Positions 51,133 to 59,106 of a stretch of DNA of 64,000 nt are shown here, in pieces. The position numbers were made by a program, and so were the translations under genes. The notes under the pieces were generated by a model, which worked only from the letters and a program-made list of their open reading frames with translations, did no database searches and was not told the DNA's origin. Within the stretch, counting starts at the first letter, position 1, and each line of letters starts with the position of its first letter. This DNA comes from Tractidigestivibacter scatoligenes (lineage in GTDB: Bacteria; Actinomycetota; Coriobacteriia; Coriobacteriales; Atopobiaceae), in contig NZ_LOJF01000009.1 of the NCBI RefSeq assembly GCF_001494635.1, positions 372,001 to 436,000 of the forward strand. Direction: 5' to 3'.

Positions 51133-51254
51133 CAAGATGCAAAAGCCGCGGAATTCGAACGTTTGGACCACCGTAAACGTTCGAATTCCGCGGAACAGTT
51201 CGAATGACGCGGATTTTCGCTGGTTAACCCTGCTTAACCGTTCGAAATCCGCGA
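51123..51254. repeat. cluster of TTCGAA/CCGCGG inverted motifs
   Basis: A perfect 19-bp inverted repeat, CCGCGGAATTCGAACGTTT (51146-51164) and its complement (51175-51193), is followed by two more partial copies of the right arm (GTTCGAATGACGCGG at 51198-51212 and GTTCGAAATCCGCG at 51240-51253). GGTTAA...TTAACC (51222-51239) lies between them and TTGCATCT/AGATGCAA (51123-51142) precedes. It is intergenic between thpR and the convergent dapH. Confidence 0.85.
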
Positions 51255-51317
51255 CAACGCGACGGGAAGAAAAGCAAGGGCGAGAAGAGCACCCCCCGCC
51301 GTGACGAGCAGCTCCCT

Positions 51318-52019
51318 CTACAGGTTGCGCAGCGCGTCCACCAGGGCAGTCTTGGCCTCGGTCTTCTCGTCCTTCATCTTGATCACACGAGCCGGGCACC
51401 CGGCAACCACCGCACCGGCAGGCACGTCCTCGGTCACTACCGCGCCAGCCGCCACAACGGCCCCCTTGCCAACGCGGCACCCCTCGATGACCACGGAGTT
51501 TGCGCCGAGAAGCACGTCGTCCTCGATCACCACGGGCGTCGCGCTCGCGGGCTCCACCACGCCAGCAAGCACGCAGCCAGCGCCCACGTGGCAGTGGGCG
51601 CCAACCGTGGCGCGCCCACCCAAAACAGCGCCCATGTCAATCATCGTGCCCGCGCCAATGACCGCACCAATGTTGATGATCGCGCCCATCATGATGACCG
51701 CGTTGTCACCAATCTCCACCTGGTCGCGAATGATGGCGCCCGGCTCAATGCGAGCGTTCACGTTGCGCACGTCAAGCAGTGGCACGCCGGAGTTGCGGCG
51801 ATCATTCTCTATGACGACGTCGAGAACGTCGTCACCTGCCGCCTCAAGCGCCGGCCCGACCTCGGACCAGTCGCCAAAGACCACGACGTCTCCCGCCCCA
51901 AAGACGTGAGAGCTGGGACCAAAGTCCACGTGCGCCCCAGGGGCAAGCTTGACGTATGCCTTGACCGGCGTCTTCTTTGGCGCACTCGCTATGAAGTTGA
52001 TGATTTCCTGGGCGTCCAC
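51318..52019 (-). CDS. dapH: tetrahydrodipicolinate N-acetyltransferase
   Basis: 233 aa from GTG 52019, which has GAGGAG upstream. The N-terminal part ([19 protein letters not shown]) matches DapH, and the rest is a left-handed beta-helix of hexapeptide repeats (for example [20 protein letters not shown]). It acetylates tetrahydrodipicolinate with acetyl-CoA, the step that defines the acetylase branch of the diaminopimelate pathway. It is last in the lysA-dapA-dapB-dapH operon. Confidence 0.92.
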   Translation of the reverse strand: MDAQEIINFIASAPKKTPVKAYVKLAPGAHVDFGPSSHVFGAGDVVVFGDWSEVGPALEAAGDDVLDVVIENDRRNSGVPLLDVRNVNARIEPGAIIRDQVEIGDNAVIMMGAIINIGAVIGAGTMIDMGAVLGGRATVGAHCHVGAGCVLAGVVEPASATPVVIEDDVLLGANSVVIEGCRVGKGAVVAAGAVVTEDVPAGAVVAGCPARVIKMKDEKTEAKTALVDALRNL

Positions 52020-52059
52020 GGATAGTCTCCTCTCGCCAACAACTGGCGGCTCTCGTTTC

Positions 52060-52788
52060 CTAAAGCTGTCCGAACATGAGCGTGTCGAAGTCGTAGAAGC
52101 CGGGCTCGCGCGCAAGCAGGCGCTTGGCCGCGGCAATGGCGCCGTTCACGAAGATCTGGCGGCTCGTCGCGCGGTGCGTGAGCACAACCTCCTCGTCCTC
52201 GCCAAAGAACATCACCTCGTGCGTTCCTGCCACAGTGCCACCGCGCAGGCTGTGCATGCCGATCTCGCCTGCGGGGCGCGGTCCCACGATGCCATCGCGA
52301 CCGTAGACGACGCTCCTCTCGCCAGCGGGGTCCACGGCCTCAAGCAGCATCTTTGCCGTTCCGGAGGGGGCGTCCGCCTTGCGGTTGTGGTGACACTCGA
52401 CAATCTCGGTGTCCCATCCGGGAAGCGATGCCGCAGCCTCGCGCGCCAGGTGTCGAAGGACCGCCACACCCAGCGAGTAGTTTCCGCTCCAGATGACCGG
52501 TGCCACCTCGCCCAGAGCGCGCAGTCGCGCGAGGTCATCTGCCGAGAGGCCCGTGGTACCCGAAAGGAGCGCCGCGTGCGTTCGGCGCACGTACGCCTCC
52601 ACGTGGGACAGCGACGCGGGGGCGGAGAAGTCAATCACGAGGTCCACCTCCGGCGCAACCGAGTCCAGTTCAGAGACGTTATCGGCGTCGTATCCGCCCG
52701 CAAGCGAGAGCGACTCATCTGCCTCGACGGCAGCCCGGAGCAGCGTTCCCATGCGCCCCTTGGCACCTACCACCAGCACGCTAGCCAA
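52060..52788 (-). CDS. dapB: 4-hydroxy-tetrahydrodipicolinate reductase
   Basis: 242 aa. The nucleotide site is [11 protein letters not shown] and the substrate signature [15 protein letters not shown] is intact. It reduces the DapA product using NAD(P)H. The probable start is TTG 52788, which overlaps the dapA stop by 8 bp and has AAGGGGG upstream; a GTG three codons later is an alternative. Rare start use may limit its level relative to DapA. Confidence 0.92.
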   Translation of the reverse strand: MASVLVVGAKGRMGTLLRAAVEADESLSLAGGYDADNVSELDSVAPEVDLVIDFSAPASLSHVEAYVRRTHAALLSGTTGLSADDLARLRALGEVAPVIWSGNYSLGVAVLRHLAREAAASLPGWDTEIVECHHNRKADAPSGTAKMLLEAVDPAGERSVVYGRDGIVGPRPAGEIGMHSLRGGTVAGTHEVMFFGEDEEVVLTHRATSRQIFVNGAIAAAKRLLAREPGFYDFDTLMFGQL

Positions 52789-53671
52789 GAAGACCAGCCC
52801 CCTTCATGGCCTCCTCGAGGCGCGCGTCAGCCTCGGGCGAGAGCTGCCAGAGCGGCAGGCGCACGGTGGGACCGATGAGGCCCATCTTGGCGAGCGCCGC
52901 CTTCACGGGGATGGGGTTGACCTCGCCAAAGAGCGCGTGCACCAGGTCGAGGTTCTCAAGCTGCACCTTGAGCGCGCCGGCGGTATCGCCAGCGAGCCAC
53001 TTCTCGCACATGTCGTGCACGGTACGCGGCGCAACGTCTGCCCAGACCGAGACCACGCCAACACCACCAAGCGAGAGGATGGGCACCACCATGTCATCGT
53101 TGCCACTCATCATGTGGAAGTCATCCGAGAGGTAGCGCGCAACCATCGTGGCATAGGAGATGTTGCCCGAGGCCTCCTTGATGCCCCACGCGTTGGGGTG
53201 CGTGGCCAGGCGTGCGACGTTTCTCTCCGAGATGGAGCAGCCCGTGCGACCAGGGATGTTGTAGAGCAGGCACGGCACGTCAACCTGGTCGAGGACCGTC
53301 GTGAAGTGACGGTAGATGCCCTCCTCGTTGGACTTGTTGTAGTAGGGCGTAATGAGGAGAAGACCGTCGGCACCAAGCTTCTCCAGCGCCTTTGCCTTGC
53401 GGAGCGACTCCGCCGTGGAGTTTGATCCCGCGCCGCCAATGACGGGAATACGGCCCGCCACGCGGTCAATGACGGTCTTGGCTACCTCGAGGTCCTCCTC
53501 GTCGGTCATCGTGGAAGACTCTCCCGTGGTCCCCAGGACCAAGATGCCGTCGGTCCCGTTCTCGAGGTGAAAGTCAACCAGGCGCTCCAGCGAGCCAAAG
53601 TCGATGGAGCCGTCCTCCAAAAACGGCGTGACCAGCGCCACGACGGATCCGGTAAGTCCCTGCATGTCCAT
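52781..53671 (-). CDS. dapA: 4-hydroxy-tetrahydrodipicolinate synthase
   Basis: 296 aa. The Schiff-base lysine is in GIKEASGNIS, the tyrosine in LLYNIPGRTG, and the N-terminus VALVTPFLEDGSIDF and GTTGESSTM are standard. It condenses pyruvate with aspartate semialdehyde, the committed step towards lysine and peptidoglycan diaminopimelate. It lies 59 bp after lysA and overlaps dapB. Confidence 0.95.
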   Translation of the reverse strand: MDMQGLTGSVVALVTPFLEDGSIDFGSLERLVDFHLENGTDGILVLGTTGESSTMTDEEDLEVAKTVIDRVAGRIPVIGGAGSNSTAESLRKAKALEKLGADGLLLITPYYNKSNEEGIYRHFTTVLDQVDVPCLLYNIPGRTGCSISERNVARLATHPNAWGIKEASGNISYATMVARYLSDDFHMMSGNDDMVVPILSLGGVGVVSVWADVAPRTVHDMCEKWLAGDTAGALKVQLENLDLVHALFGEVNPIPVKAALAKMGLIGPTVRLPLWQLSPEADARLEEAMKGAGLLG

Positions 53672-53730
53672 TGTTTCCCCTCTCGTCTGGGCGCCCCGCA
53701 GGCGCCTTGCGTGTGATCCCTACGTGCTGC

Positions 53731-55020
53731 CTAGCCCTCTGGGTGGGCGAGCGCCGAGAAGCGCGAACCCGGAAAGTCGAGCGTGGCAAAGTAGTCCGCC
53801 GGCGTCTCGGCGCGCCGGATGAGCTCGAACGAGCCATCCTCGCGCAACAGCAGCTCCGCCGAGCGGAGCGTGCCGTTGTAGTTGTAGCCCATGGAGTACC
53901 CGTGGGCGCCGGCGTCGTGAATGAAGAGCAGGTCACCGATGTGGACCTCGGGCAGCATGCGGTCGCGCGCGAACTGGTCGGAGTTCTCGCAGAGCCTTCC
54001 CACCACGTTGTAACGCTTGGTTGCGGGCTCGCCCTCGTGGCCCATAACGGTGATGTGATGATAGGCGCCGTAGACGGCGGGGCGCATGAGATTGGAGGCG
54101 CAGGCGTCGACGCCCAGGTAGTCGTGGTAGGTGACCTTCTCGTGGATCACACGGGTCACAAGGCCGCCCGCAGGCGCCAGCATCCAGCGGCCAAGCTCGG
54201 CGGCAAGCGCCACGTCACCCATACCCGCAGGCACGAGAACCTCCTCGTACACGCGGCGCACGCCCTCGCCCACGGCAGCGATGCCCACGGGAACATCCTC
54301 GGGTCGGTAGTCGATGCCAATGCCGCCGGAGAGGTCAACCAGCCGCACATGCACGCCAAGATCGCGCGAAAGACGCACGGCCAGCTCGAAGAGCACGCGC
54401 GCGAGGCGCGGGTAGTAGTCCTCGACCTGCGTGTTCGAGGCGAGAAACGCGTGGAGGCCAAACTCGGTGACGCCCATGGCAGAGAGCCTGCGCGCGGCCT
54501 CCATGACCTGCTCGACGGTCATGCCAAACTTGGAGTCCTCGGGCTCACCGATGATGCCGTTCGAGGCAGTGAAGTTCCCTCCGGGGTTAAAGCGCAGGCA
54601 GACCATGGTGGGCAGCCTGCCGTCAAGCGCGCGCGACAGGCAGTCCACCATGTCGAGCGAGTCCAGGTTGATGATGGCGCCCAGGTCGCGCGCGCGGCGG
54701 TAGTCCTCGTCGGGCGTATCGTTGGAGGAGAGCATGATGCGTTCGCCTCGCACGCCACAGGCGTTTGCAAGCGTGAGCTCCGTGGCGGTTGCGCAGTCGC
54801 AGCCGCAGCCCTCCTCGGCGAGGATGGAGACAATCGTGGGGTTGGGCGTTGCCTTCACGGCAAAGTACTCGGTGAAGCCGGGATTCCACGAGAACGCCGC
54901 CTTCAAGGCGCGCGCACGCTCGCGGATGAGCTTCTCGCTATAGACGTGGAAGGGCGTGGGCCACTGCGCGGCGGCACGCTCGAGCTGGTCTCTTGTGACG
55001 AACGGTAGCTTCTCCCCCAT
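53731..55020 (-). CDS. lysA: diaminopimelate decarboxylase
   Basis: 429 aa, ATG 55020 behind GGGGGA. The PLP lysine is in YFAVKATPNP, the phosphate-binding LSGGIGIDYRP is present, and substrate residues occur in GRLCENSDQF and HDAGAHGYSMGYNYNG. It converts meso-diaminopimelate to lysine in the cytosol. Leading the operon behind a lysine riboswitch makes it the first gene switched off by lysine. Confidence 0.94.
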   Translation of the reverse strand: MGEKLPFVTRDQLERAAAQWPTPFHVYSEKLIRERARALKAAFSWNPGFTEYFAVKATPNPTIVSILAEEGCGCDCATATELTLANACGVRGERIMLSSNDTPDEDYRRARDLGAIINLDSLDMVDCLSRALDGRLPTMVCLRFNPGGNFTASNGIIGEPEDSKFGMTVEQVMEAARRLSAMGVTEFGLHAFLASNTQVEDYYPRLARVLFELAVRLSRDLGVHVRLVDLSGGIGIDYRPEDVPVGIAAVGEGVRRVYEEVLVPAGMGDVALAAELGRWMLAPAGGLVTRVIHEKVTYHDYLGVDACASNLMRPAVYGAYHHITVMGHEGEPATKRYNVVGRLCENSDQFARDRMLPEVHIGDLLFIHDAGAHGYSMGYNYNGTLRSAELLLREDGSFELIRRAETPADYFATLDFPGSRFSALAHPEG

Positions 55021-55083
55021 TGTTCCCCCAGACGCGCCGCAGGGGCGCCGCCGGGGTCCACGCAGCAGCGCCGCGTGGCCGGG

Positions 55084-55241
55084 GATAGCGCTCCCGCAGA
55101 TCTTCTCCACGGACAGTCCCGGCGGTATTCCCGCCGAGCCCACCGCCACGCCATGCCTGACGTGGAAGTTCGGCGGTCATCGCCTCTCCTGGAATCCTCG
55201 CCCGCCGGCTCCACCAGGACCATCGTGCCCGCTCCTCTATC
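55084..55241 (-). ncRNA. lysine riboswitch (L box) upstream of lysA
   Basis: On the minus strand the region opens with GATAGAGGAGCGG, close to the conserved L-box GATAGAGGTGCGA. It continues with GCGATGACCGCCGAA (compare GCGTCGCCGAAG) and GACTGTCCGTGGAG (compare GGCTGTCA...TGGAGG), and closes with GCTATCCCC, so that GATAG and CTATC form P1. The order and spacing fit the known five-helix junction. The 63 nt between P1 and the lysA ATG can pair C-rich segments with the GGGGGA ribosome site, suggesting translational control. Comparison is from memory. Confidence 0.78.
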
Positions 55242-55363
55242 GTGGGGACAACGCTAGCATCCACGCCCCGGCGGCGCAAGGTCGCACGTGACACCAACGG
55301 AGAAAAACTTCTTCACGAGGTGGTAGGCACCTCCTCGCCCATCATCTCCATAGTCCCCCTGCG

Positions 55364-55455
55364 CCCCGCCGTTCTTTAGCGATTTCTGAGAATCGGGCAC
55401 TGCATTTGCCCAGTTGGCGAGAAACACGATTCTCAAATACCGCTAAAGAACGGGG
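55364..55455. mobile_element. MITE-like palindromic element, copy B
   Basis: GTTCTTTAGCG (55371-55381) pairs with CGCTAAAGAAC (55441-55451), and TGAGAATCG (55387-55395) with CGATTCTCA (55427-55435). The core GCATTTGCCCAGTTGGCGAG (55402-55421) is the exact reverse complement of 20 bases in copy A. The outer CCCCG/CGGGG extends the stem imperfectly. It lies in the 5-prime regions of two divergent genes. Confidence 0.8.
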
Positions 55456-55570
55456 CGGAGGGGGATGGAGGAGGCGGGCGCCGATAGGAGGAGAGCTGGG
55501 CGCCAGTAAGGGAGTATGCTAAGGGCAACACGCACGCTACGCGGCGGTGCGCCGCGCTCGGGAGGACCGC

Positions 55571-56722
55571 ATGAACCCAAGGGAGACCTGCACAGCACTG
55601 GAGTTTGCTCAAGAGGTGCACGAGGAGTCACTCGAGCTCCTTCGCACGATCGGCCGCATTGGCGCACCCACCGGCGATGAGGGCCGCCGTGCGGAGTTCG
55701 TGGCCAACTGGCTCCGCGAGCAGGGCGCAACCGACGTCACCGTGGACGAGGCAAGAAACGTGGTCTGCATCCTGGGCAACCGGTCCGAACCAGGCCGTGC
55801 GGTCTTCTCGGCTCACACCGACGTTGTCTTTCCCGACACGGGCGAGTTGCCGCTTTCCGAGGACGAGGAGAACATGTACGCCCCGGGCATCGGCGACGAC
55901 ACCGCCTGCCTGGTGACGTTGCTCATGGCCACCAAGTGGTTCCTGAGGCACCGGCCCAAGCTCGACACTTGCGTTGTGGTGGTGGCAAACTCCGGCGAGG
56001 AGGGCCTGGGTAACCTCAAGGGCACCAAGCAGCTCATGCGCGAGGCCACGGCCCCCGTGACCGAACTCACCGCGCTCGACGCACACTTCCCTGAGGTGGT
56101 CACCGAAGCCGTGGGGTCTATGCGCTATCGCATCAGCGTGCATACACAGGGCGGTCACAGCTGGAAGAACTGGGGCGTTCCCAACGCAATCGAGCGCCTC
56201 TCGCGCATCGTCTGCGCGATGTACGACCTGCCGCGCCCCACCGAGGCCCGCACCACCTGCAACGTTGGCCTCATCGAGGGCGGCACCACGGTCAACAGCA
56301 TCGCGAGCGAGGCGTCGTGCCTCTGCGAGTTCCGCTCCACGAGCGAGGCGTGCCTGCAGGAGATGGACGAGAAGCTCCGCAACCTCGTCGCCCGCGCGGA
56401 CGCCCGCGACGACATGGAGGTGCGAATCGACGTAATAGGCCGCCGCCCCGCCACCGGTGACGTGAGCGAGAGTGCCGAGCGCCGTCTCACGCGTCGCTGC
56501 GACGACGCCATTCAGGCGGTCCTTGGCATGCGCGCGCGGCACGTGAGCTCCTCGACCGACGCAAATGTGCCGCTCTCGCTTGGCGTGCCCGCGGTGTGCG
56601 TGGGCACCATCGCGGGCGGCCTTCCCCACACGCGCGACGAGTGGATTCGCAAGGCGTCGCTTGAGCAGGGCGTCGCGGTGGCGCTGCTGCTCATGATGGC
56701 ACACGTGGTGGAGGACGAGTAG
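55571..56722 (+). CDS. M20-family metallopeptidase
   Basis: 383 aa, ATG 55571 behind GGAGGACC. Zinc-ligand blocks are FSAHTDVVFP, GIGDDTACLVTL and VANSGEEGLGN, and a dimerisation domain lies between about residues 190 and 300. The layout is closer to PepT-like tripeptidases and M20 dipeptidases than to the M20D amidohydrolases that include N-acetyl-diaminopimelate deacetylase. It nevertheless sits beside the dap operon, so a role there is possible but not favoured. Confidence 0.85.
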   Translation: MNPRETCTALEFAQEVHEESLELLRTIGRIGAPTGDEGRRAEFVANWLREQGATDVTVDEARNVVCILGNRSEPGRAVFSAHTDVVFPDTGELPLSEDEENMYAPGIGDDTACLVTLLMATKWFLRHRPKLDTCVVVVANSGEEGLGNLKGTKQLMREATAPVTELTALDAHFPEVVTEAVGSMRYRISVHTQGGHSWKNWGVPNAIERLSRIVCAMYDLPRPTEARTTCNVGLIEGGTTVNSIASEASCLCEFRSTSEACLQEMDEKLRNLVARADARDDMEVRIDVIGRRPATGDVSESAERRLTRRCDDAIQAVLGMRARHVSSSTDANVPLSLGVPAVCVGTIAGGLPHTRDEWIRKASLEQGVAVALLLMMAHVVEDE

Positions 56723-56753
56723 CGCCCGTATGCGCCGTTGGCGGCAGGCACCC

Positions 56754-57893
56754 CTACCGCAACTCTCCCACAAACCCAGCCAGGCGCTCAAGGCCTGTGG
56801 CCAGGGTCTTCTCGTCCGTGGCATAGCTTAGGCGTACGTGGCCCTCGCCGCCAAAGCACGAGCCCGGCACCAGCGCCACACCGGCCTCGCGGATGGCGCG
56901 CTCGCAGAACTCCTCGCTTGAGAAGCCCAGCGCCTCGATGCTGGGGAATGCGTAGAACGCGCCCTGGGGCGTGACGGTGCGAAGCCCCATGTGCGCGAGC
57001 GCCTCCACCGTGACGTCGCGTCGTGACTGGTAGGAGGCGCGCATGGGGGCCGTATTGGTAGCAAGCGCCTCCACGGCGGCGTGCTGCAGGAAGGCCGGCA
57101 CCGACGAGACCGCGTACTGGTGCACCTTGGCCATAGCGGCAGCGACCTTCTCGCCAGCGCCCACCCAGCCTAGGCGCCAGCCGGTCATGGCCCACGGCTT
57201 CGAGAAGCTGTTGGCAACGATGGTCCTATCCGCAAGTTCGGGATAGAGGGACGAGAAGCGTCGGTAGCCAGGTTCGTAGCAAAGCTCGCCATAGACGTCG
57301 TCGCAGATCACGTAGAGGTCGCGCGTACGCGCCGCCTCGGCAACGGCATCCATGCTGCGACGGTCGAGCACACACCCGGTGGGGTTGTTGGGCGAGGTAA
57401 TCACAATCGCCTTGGTGCGGGGGGTAACCGCCTGCGCGAGCGCGCGCGGGTCCAGCTGGAAGTCGCTCGCTGTGGTGTCGAGCGCCACGGGCACACCGCG
57501 CGCCAGCCTCACGAGGGAGTCATAGAGGAGAAACGCCGGCGTGGGGATGATGACCTCGTCGCCGGGGTTGAGAAGCGACGTGATGGCACAGAAGAGCGCC
57601 TCCGTTGCGCCATCGGTCACAATCACGTTTTCCGGCGCAAGACGCACGCCACGCTCGGCTTCCCACGCGCAGATTGCCTCGCGAAGCCATGCAAAGCCGT
57701 TGTTGGGCGGGTAATGCGTGAGACCGCGGGCAAGGTCCTCCCCCACCTTGGCGCATACGTTGGGGGTCGTGTCCTCTCCGGGCTCACCAAGCGTGAGCGA
57801 GACGCAGCCGGGAGTTTGGGCAGCGAGTGCCGAGAAGCGCCTGATGCCAGAGAGCCTTAGGTCATCAAGGGCAGCATTGAGCGAGAGGGGCAT
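56754..57893 (-). CDS. class I/II aminotransferase, PatA-like
   Basis: 379 aa, ATG 57893 behind GGAGG. PLP-dependent: SLTLGEPGEDTTP, NVIVTDGATEALFC, ITSPNNPTGCVLD, ICDDVYGELCY and the Schiff-base lysine in ANSFSKPWAMTGWRLGW. It belongs to the large aspartate-aminotransferase-like group. Because dapH is close by and the acetylase route needs an N-acetyl-diaminopimelate aminotransferase (PatA), that is a reasonable assignment from context. It is convergent with the M20 gene. Confidence 0.85.
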   Translation of the reverse strand: MPLSLNAALDDLRLSGIRRFSALAAQTPGCVSLTLGEPGEDTTPNVCAKVGEDLARGLTHYPPNNGFAWLREAICAWEAERGVRLAPENVIVTDGATEALFCAITSLLNPGDEVIIPTPAFLLYDSLVRLARGVPVALDTTASDFQLDPRALAQAVTPRTKAIVITSPNNPTGCVLDRRSMDAVAEAARTRDLYVICDDVYGELCYEPGYRRFSSLYPELADRTIVANSFSKPWAMTGWRLGWVGAGEKVAAAMAKVHQYAVSSVPAFLQHAAVEALATNTAPMRASYQSRRDVTVEALAHMGLRTVTPQGAFYAFPSIEALGFSSEEFCERAIREAGVALVPGSCFGGEGHVRLSYATDEKTLATGLERLAGFVGELR

Positions 57894-57970
57894 GGGTTCC
57901 TCCTAGGGATTCCAGGCTGCCCCAAAGAAAAACGGGGGCGGCGCGCGGGCGCTACTCCCCGAAGACTAAC

Positions 57971-57991
57971 AAAAAAAGACCCCGTGGGGTC
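57971..57991 (-). terminator. terminator of the 74-aa gene
   Basis: GACCCC/GGGGTC (57978-57991) forms a short palindrome; on the minus strand seven Ts follow. It lies 64 bp downstream of the small gene at 58056. Confidence 0.85.
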
Positions 57992-58055
57992 CCGCTTGCC
58001 AACGTGCACTTTGTCATTTCCCCGGACGGCACCGGGGTGCCGGGGCGTATTGCCC

Positions 58056-58280
58056 CTAATCGACCCTGGTGCACTTGACGAGCAGGTGGGAATCCCCGTG
58101 GTTGGCGGCATGGCTTCCATACCAGCGCTCAATATCGCGGTAGAGCCACAGGGGGCTGTCGGCCTCGAAGCTGCGACGGTGGTTGTCGAACATGGCGGTG
58201 TACTCGCCGCTCATGAACCAGCCGTCCATGCAGGCGTCAAGGACCTTCTTCTGGAGCCTGCTCAGGTTCTTGATCTTCAT
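58056..58280 (-). CDS. 74-residue protein of unknown function
   Basis: ATG 58280 lies behind a strong AAAGGAGG, and a terminator follows, so it is a real transcription unit. The product is basic at the start (KIKNLSRLQKKVLDACMDG) and contains an aromatic middle (YRDIERWYG). Neither a helix-turn-helix nor a membrane segment is clear. I do not recognise it. Strong translation signals suggest substantial expression. Confidence 0.72.
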   Translation of the reverse strand: MKIKNLSRLQKKVLDACMDGWFMSGEYTAMFDNHRRSFEADSPLWLYRDIERWYGSHAANHGDSHLLVKCTRVD

Positions 58281-58436
58281 GGAGTCCTCCTTTCCTAGCG
58301 GTGTTCCTGGTGAATACGGTACCCGCCATGCAGGAGCGATATGTTGCTTCATCGTTAACTGCACATAACGTCTACAACTTGTTTGAACAAGACGTTAGCC
58401 CAGCGTAAGTGCCACGTTTTCGATGTGCAAAGACGC

Positions 58437-58901
58437 CTAGCGGAGCTTCTCCAGACGCGCGAGGGCATCTCGTACGGTGTCACGCGCATGGTCCACGCGG
58501 CTGCGCGCGTCCTCAATCTTGCTCTGCACCACGATGTCCGAGATGGCGCCGTCAAAGAAGAAGTCCGCGAAGGTCCAGCCACGGCTAATGTCCACCTTGA
58601 GGCCAGAGAACTCGCGAACGTCCGAGAGCTCGCGCGAGAACACCGCAAGGGATGACTGCGCCTCTCGCAGGGCGTCCTGCGCCTCGTCGATGCGGTGGTG
58701 CTTGGCCAGGCCAGAGATGAGGCCACCGCCAAAGATGTCGAGCATGCCCCACCCCGACGCGCTGTCAAGGCACTTGGACGCCCGATTGAGGCACGCAAGG
58801 GCCTTCTCGCCCGCGTCAATTGCCTCCTCGACCTCGCGCTTTGGGTCAAAGTCCTCACCGGGGACCTCGTAGCTGGGGTAGTTGTCGCTGTTGCGGGCCA
58901 T
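58437..58901 (-). CDS. 154-residue helical protein, family not named
   Basis: ATG 58901 behind GGAGGGTGAGG. The sequence is mostly charged helices with a conserved-looking centre: ASGWGMLDIFGGGLISGLAK followed by KHHRIDEAQDALREAQ. Comparable WG..D..GGG..KH patterns occur, from memory, in unannotated proteins of other Gram-positives. It may form a helical bundle on membranes because of the glycine-rich hydrophobic centre. It is divergent from the LysR gene across a LysR-type box, so it may be that regulator's target. Confidence 0.72.
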   Translation of the reverse strand: MARNSDNYPSYEVPGEDFDPKREVEEAIDAGEKALACLNRASKCLDSASGWGMLDIFGGGLISGLAKHHRIDEAQDALREAQSSLAVFSRELSDVREFSGLKVDISRGWTFADFFFDGAISDIVVQSKIEDARSRVDHARDTVRDALARLEKLR

Positions 58902-59025
58902 GTGGACCTCACCCTCCGTGTGTGCCGGCGCTTGTGCCCGGCTCCCTTCGTGCCCACATTCTACCCATGGGTGCGGGGCGCAATGATAGAGATCCATCTT
59001 GCACGTGCATGTTCTAAGGCAACGC

Positions 59026-59042
59026 CATACAATTCTCGTATG
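59026..59042. promoter_or_regulatory. LysR-type operator between divergent genes
   Basis: CATAC-N7-GTATG is a perfect 5-bp inverted repeat that contains the ATAC-N7-GTAT form common for LysR regulators. It lies 65 bp upstream of the lysR start and 125 bp from the divergent gene. TACAAT (59028-59033) within it could be the -10 of the lysR gene. Confidence 0.6.
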
Positions 59043-59106
59043 ACTTGTTCGCACGCTGCCGTCACGCCAGGCGGCCGCACACATGCAGATACCGCAGGAG
59101 GCATGC

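Larger units (their letters stand above)
55021..55570. other. 550-bp intergenic region between divergent lysA and M20 peptidase
   Basis: It contains the lysine riboswitch (55084-55241) and palindromic element copy B (55364-55455). The stretch 55246-55360 should hold the lysA promoter, but no clear match was seen. Confidence 0.75.

Noticed and set aside
51175-51260. tRNA T-arm (GTTCGAATTCC)
   Set aside because: The GTTCGAAT string is part of a four-copy repeat; no acceptor, D or anticodon arm can be drawn around it.
55571-56722. Assigning the M20 peptidase as the acetyl-diaminopimelate deacetylase
   Set aside because: Its metal-site motifs look PepT-like, not M20D-like; location alone does not justify the name.
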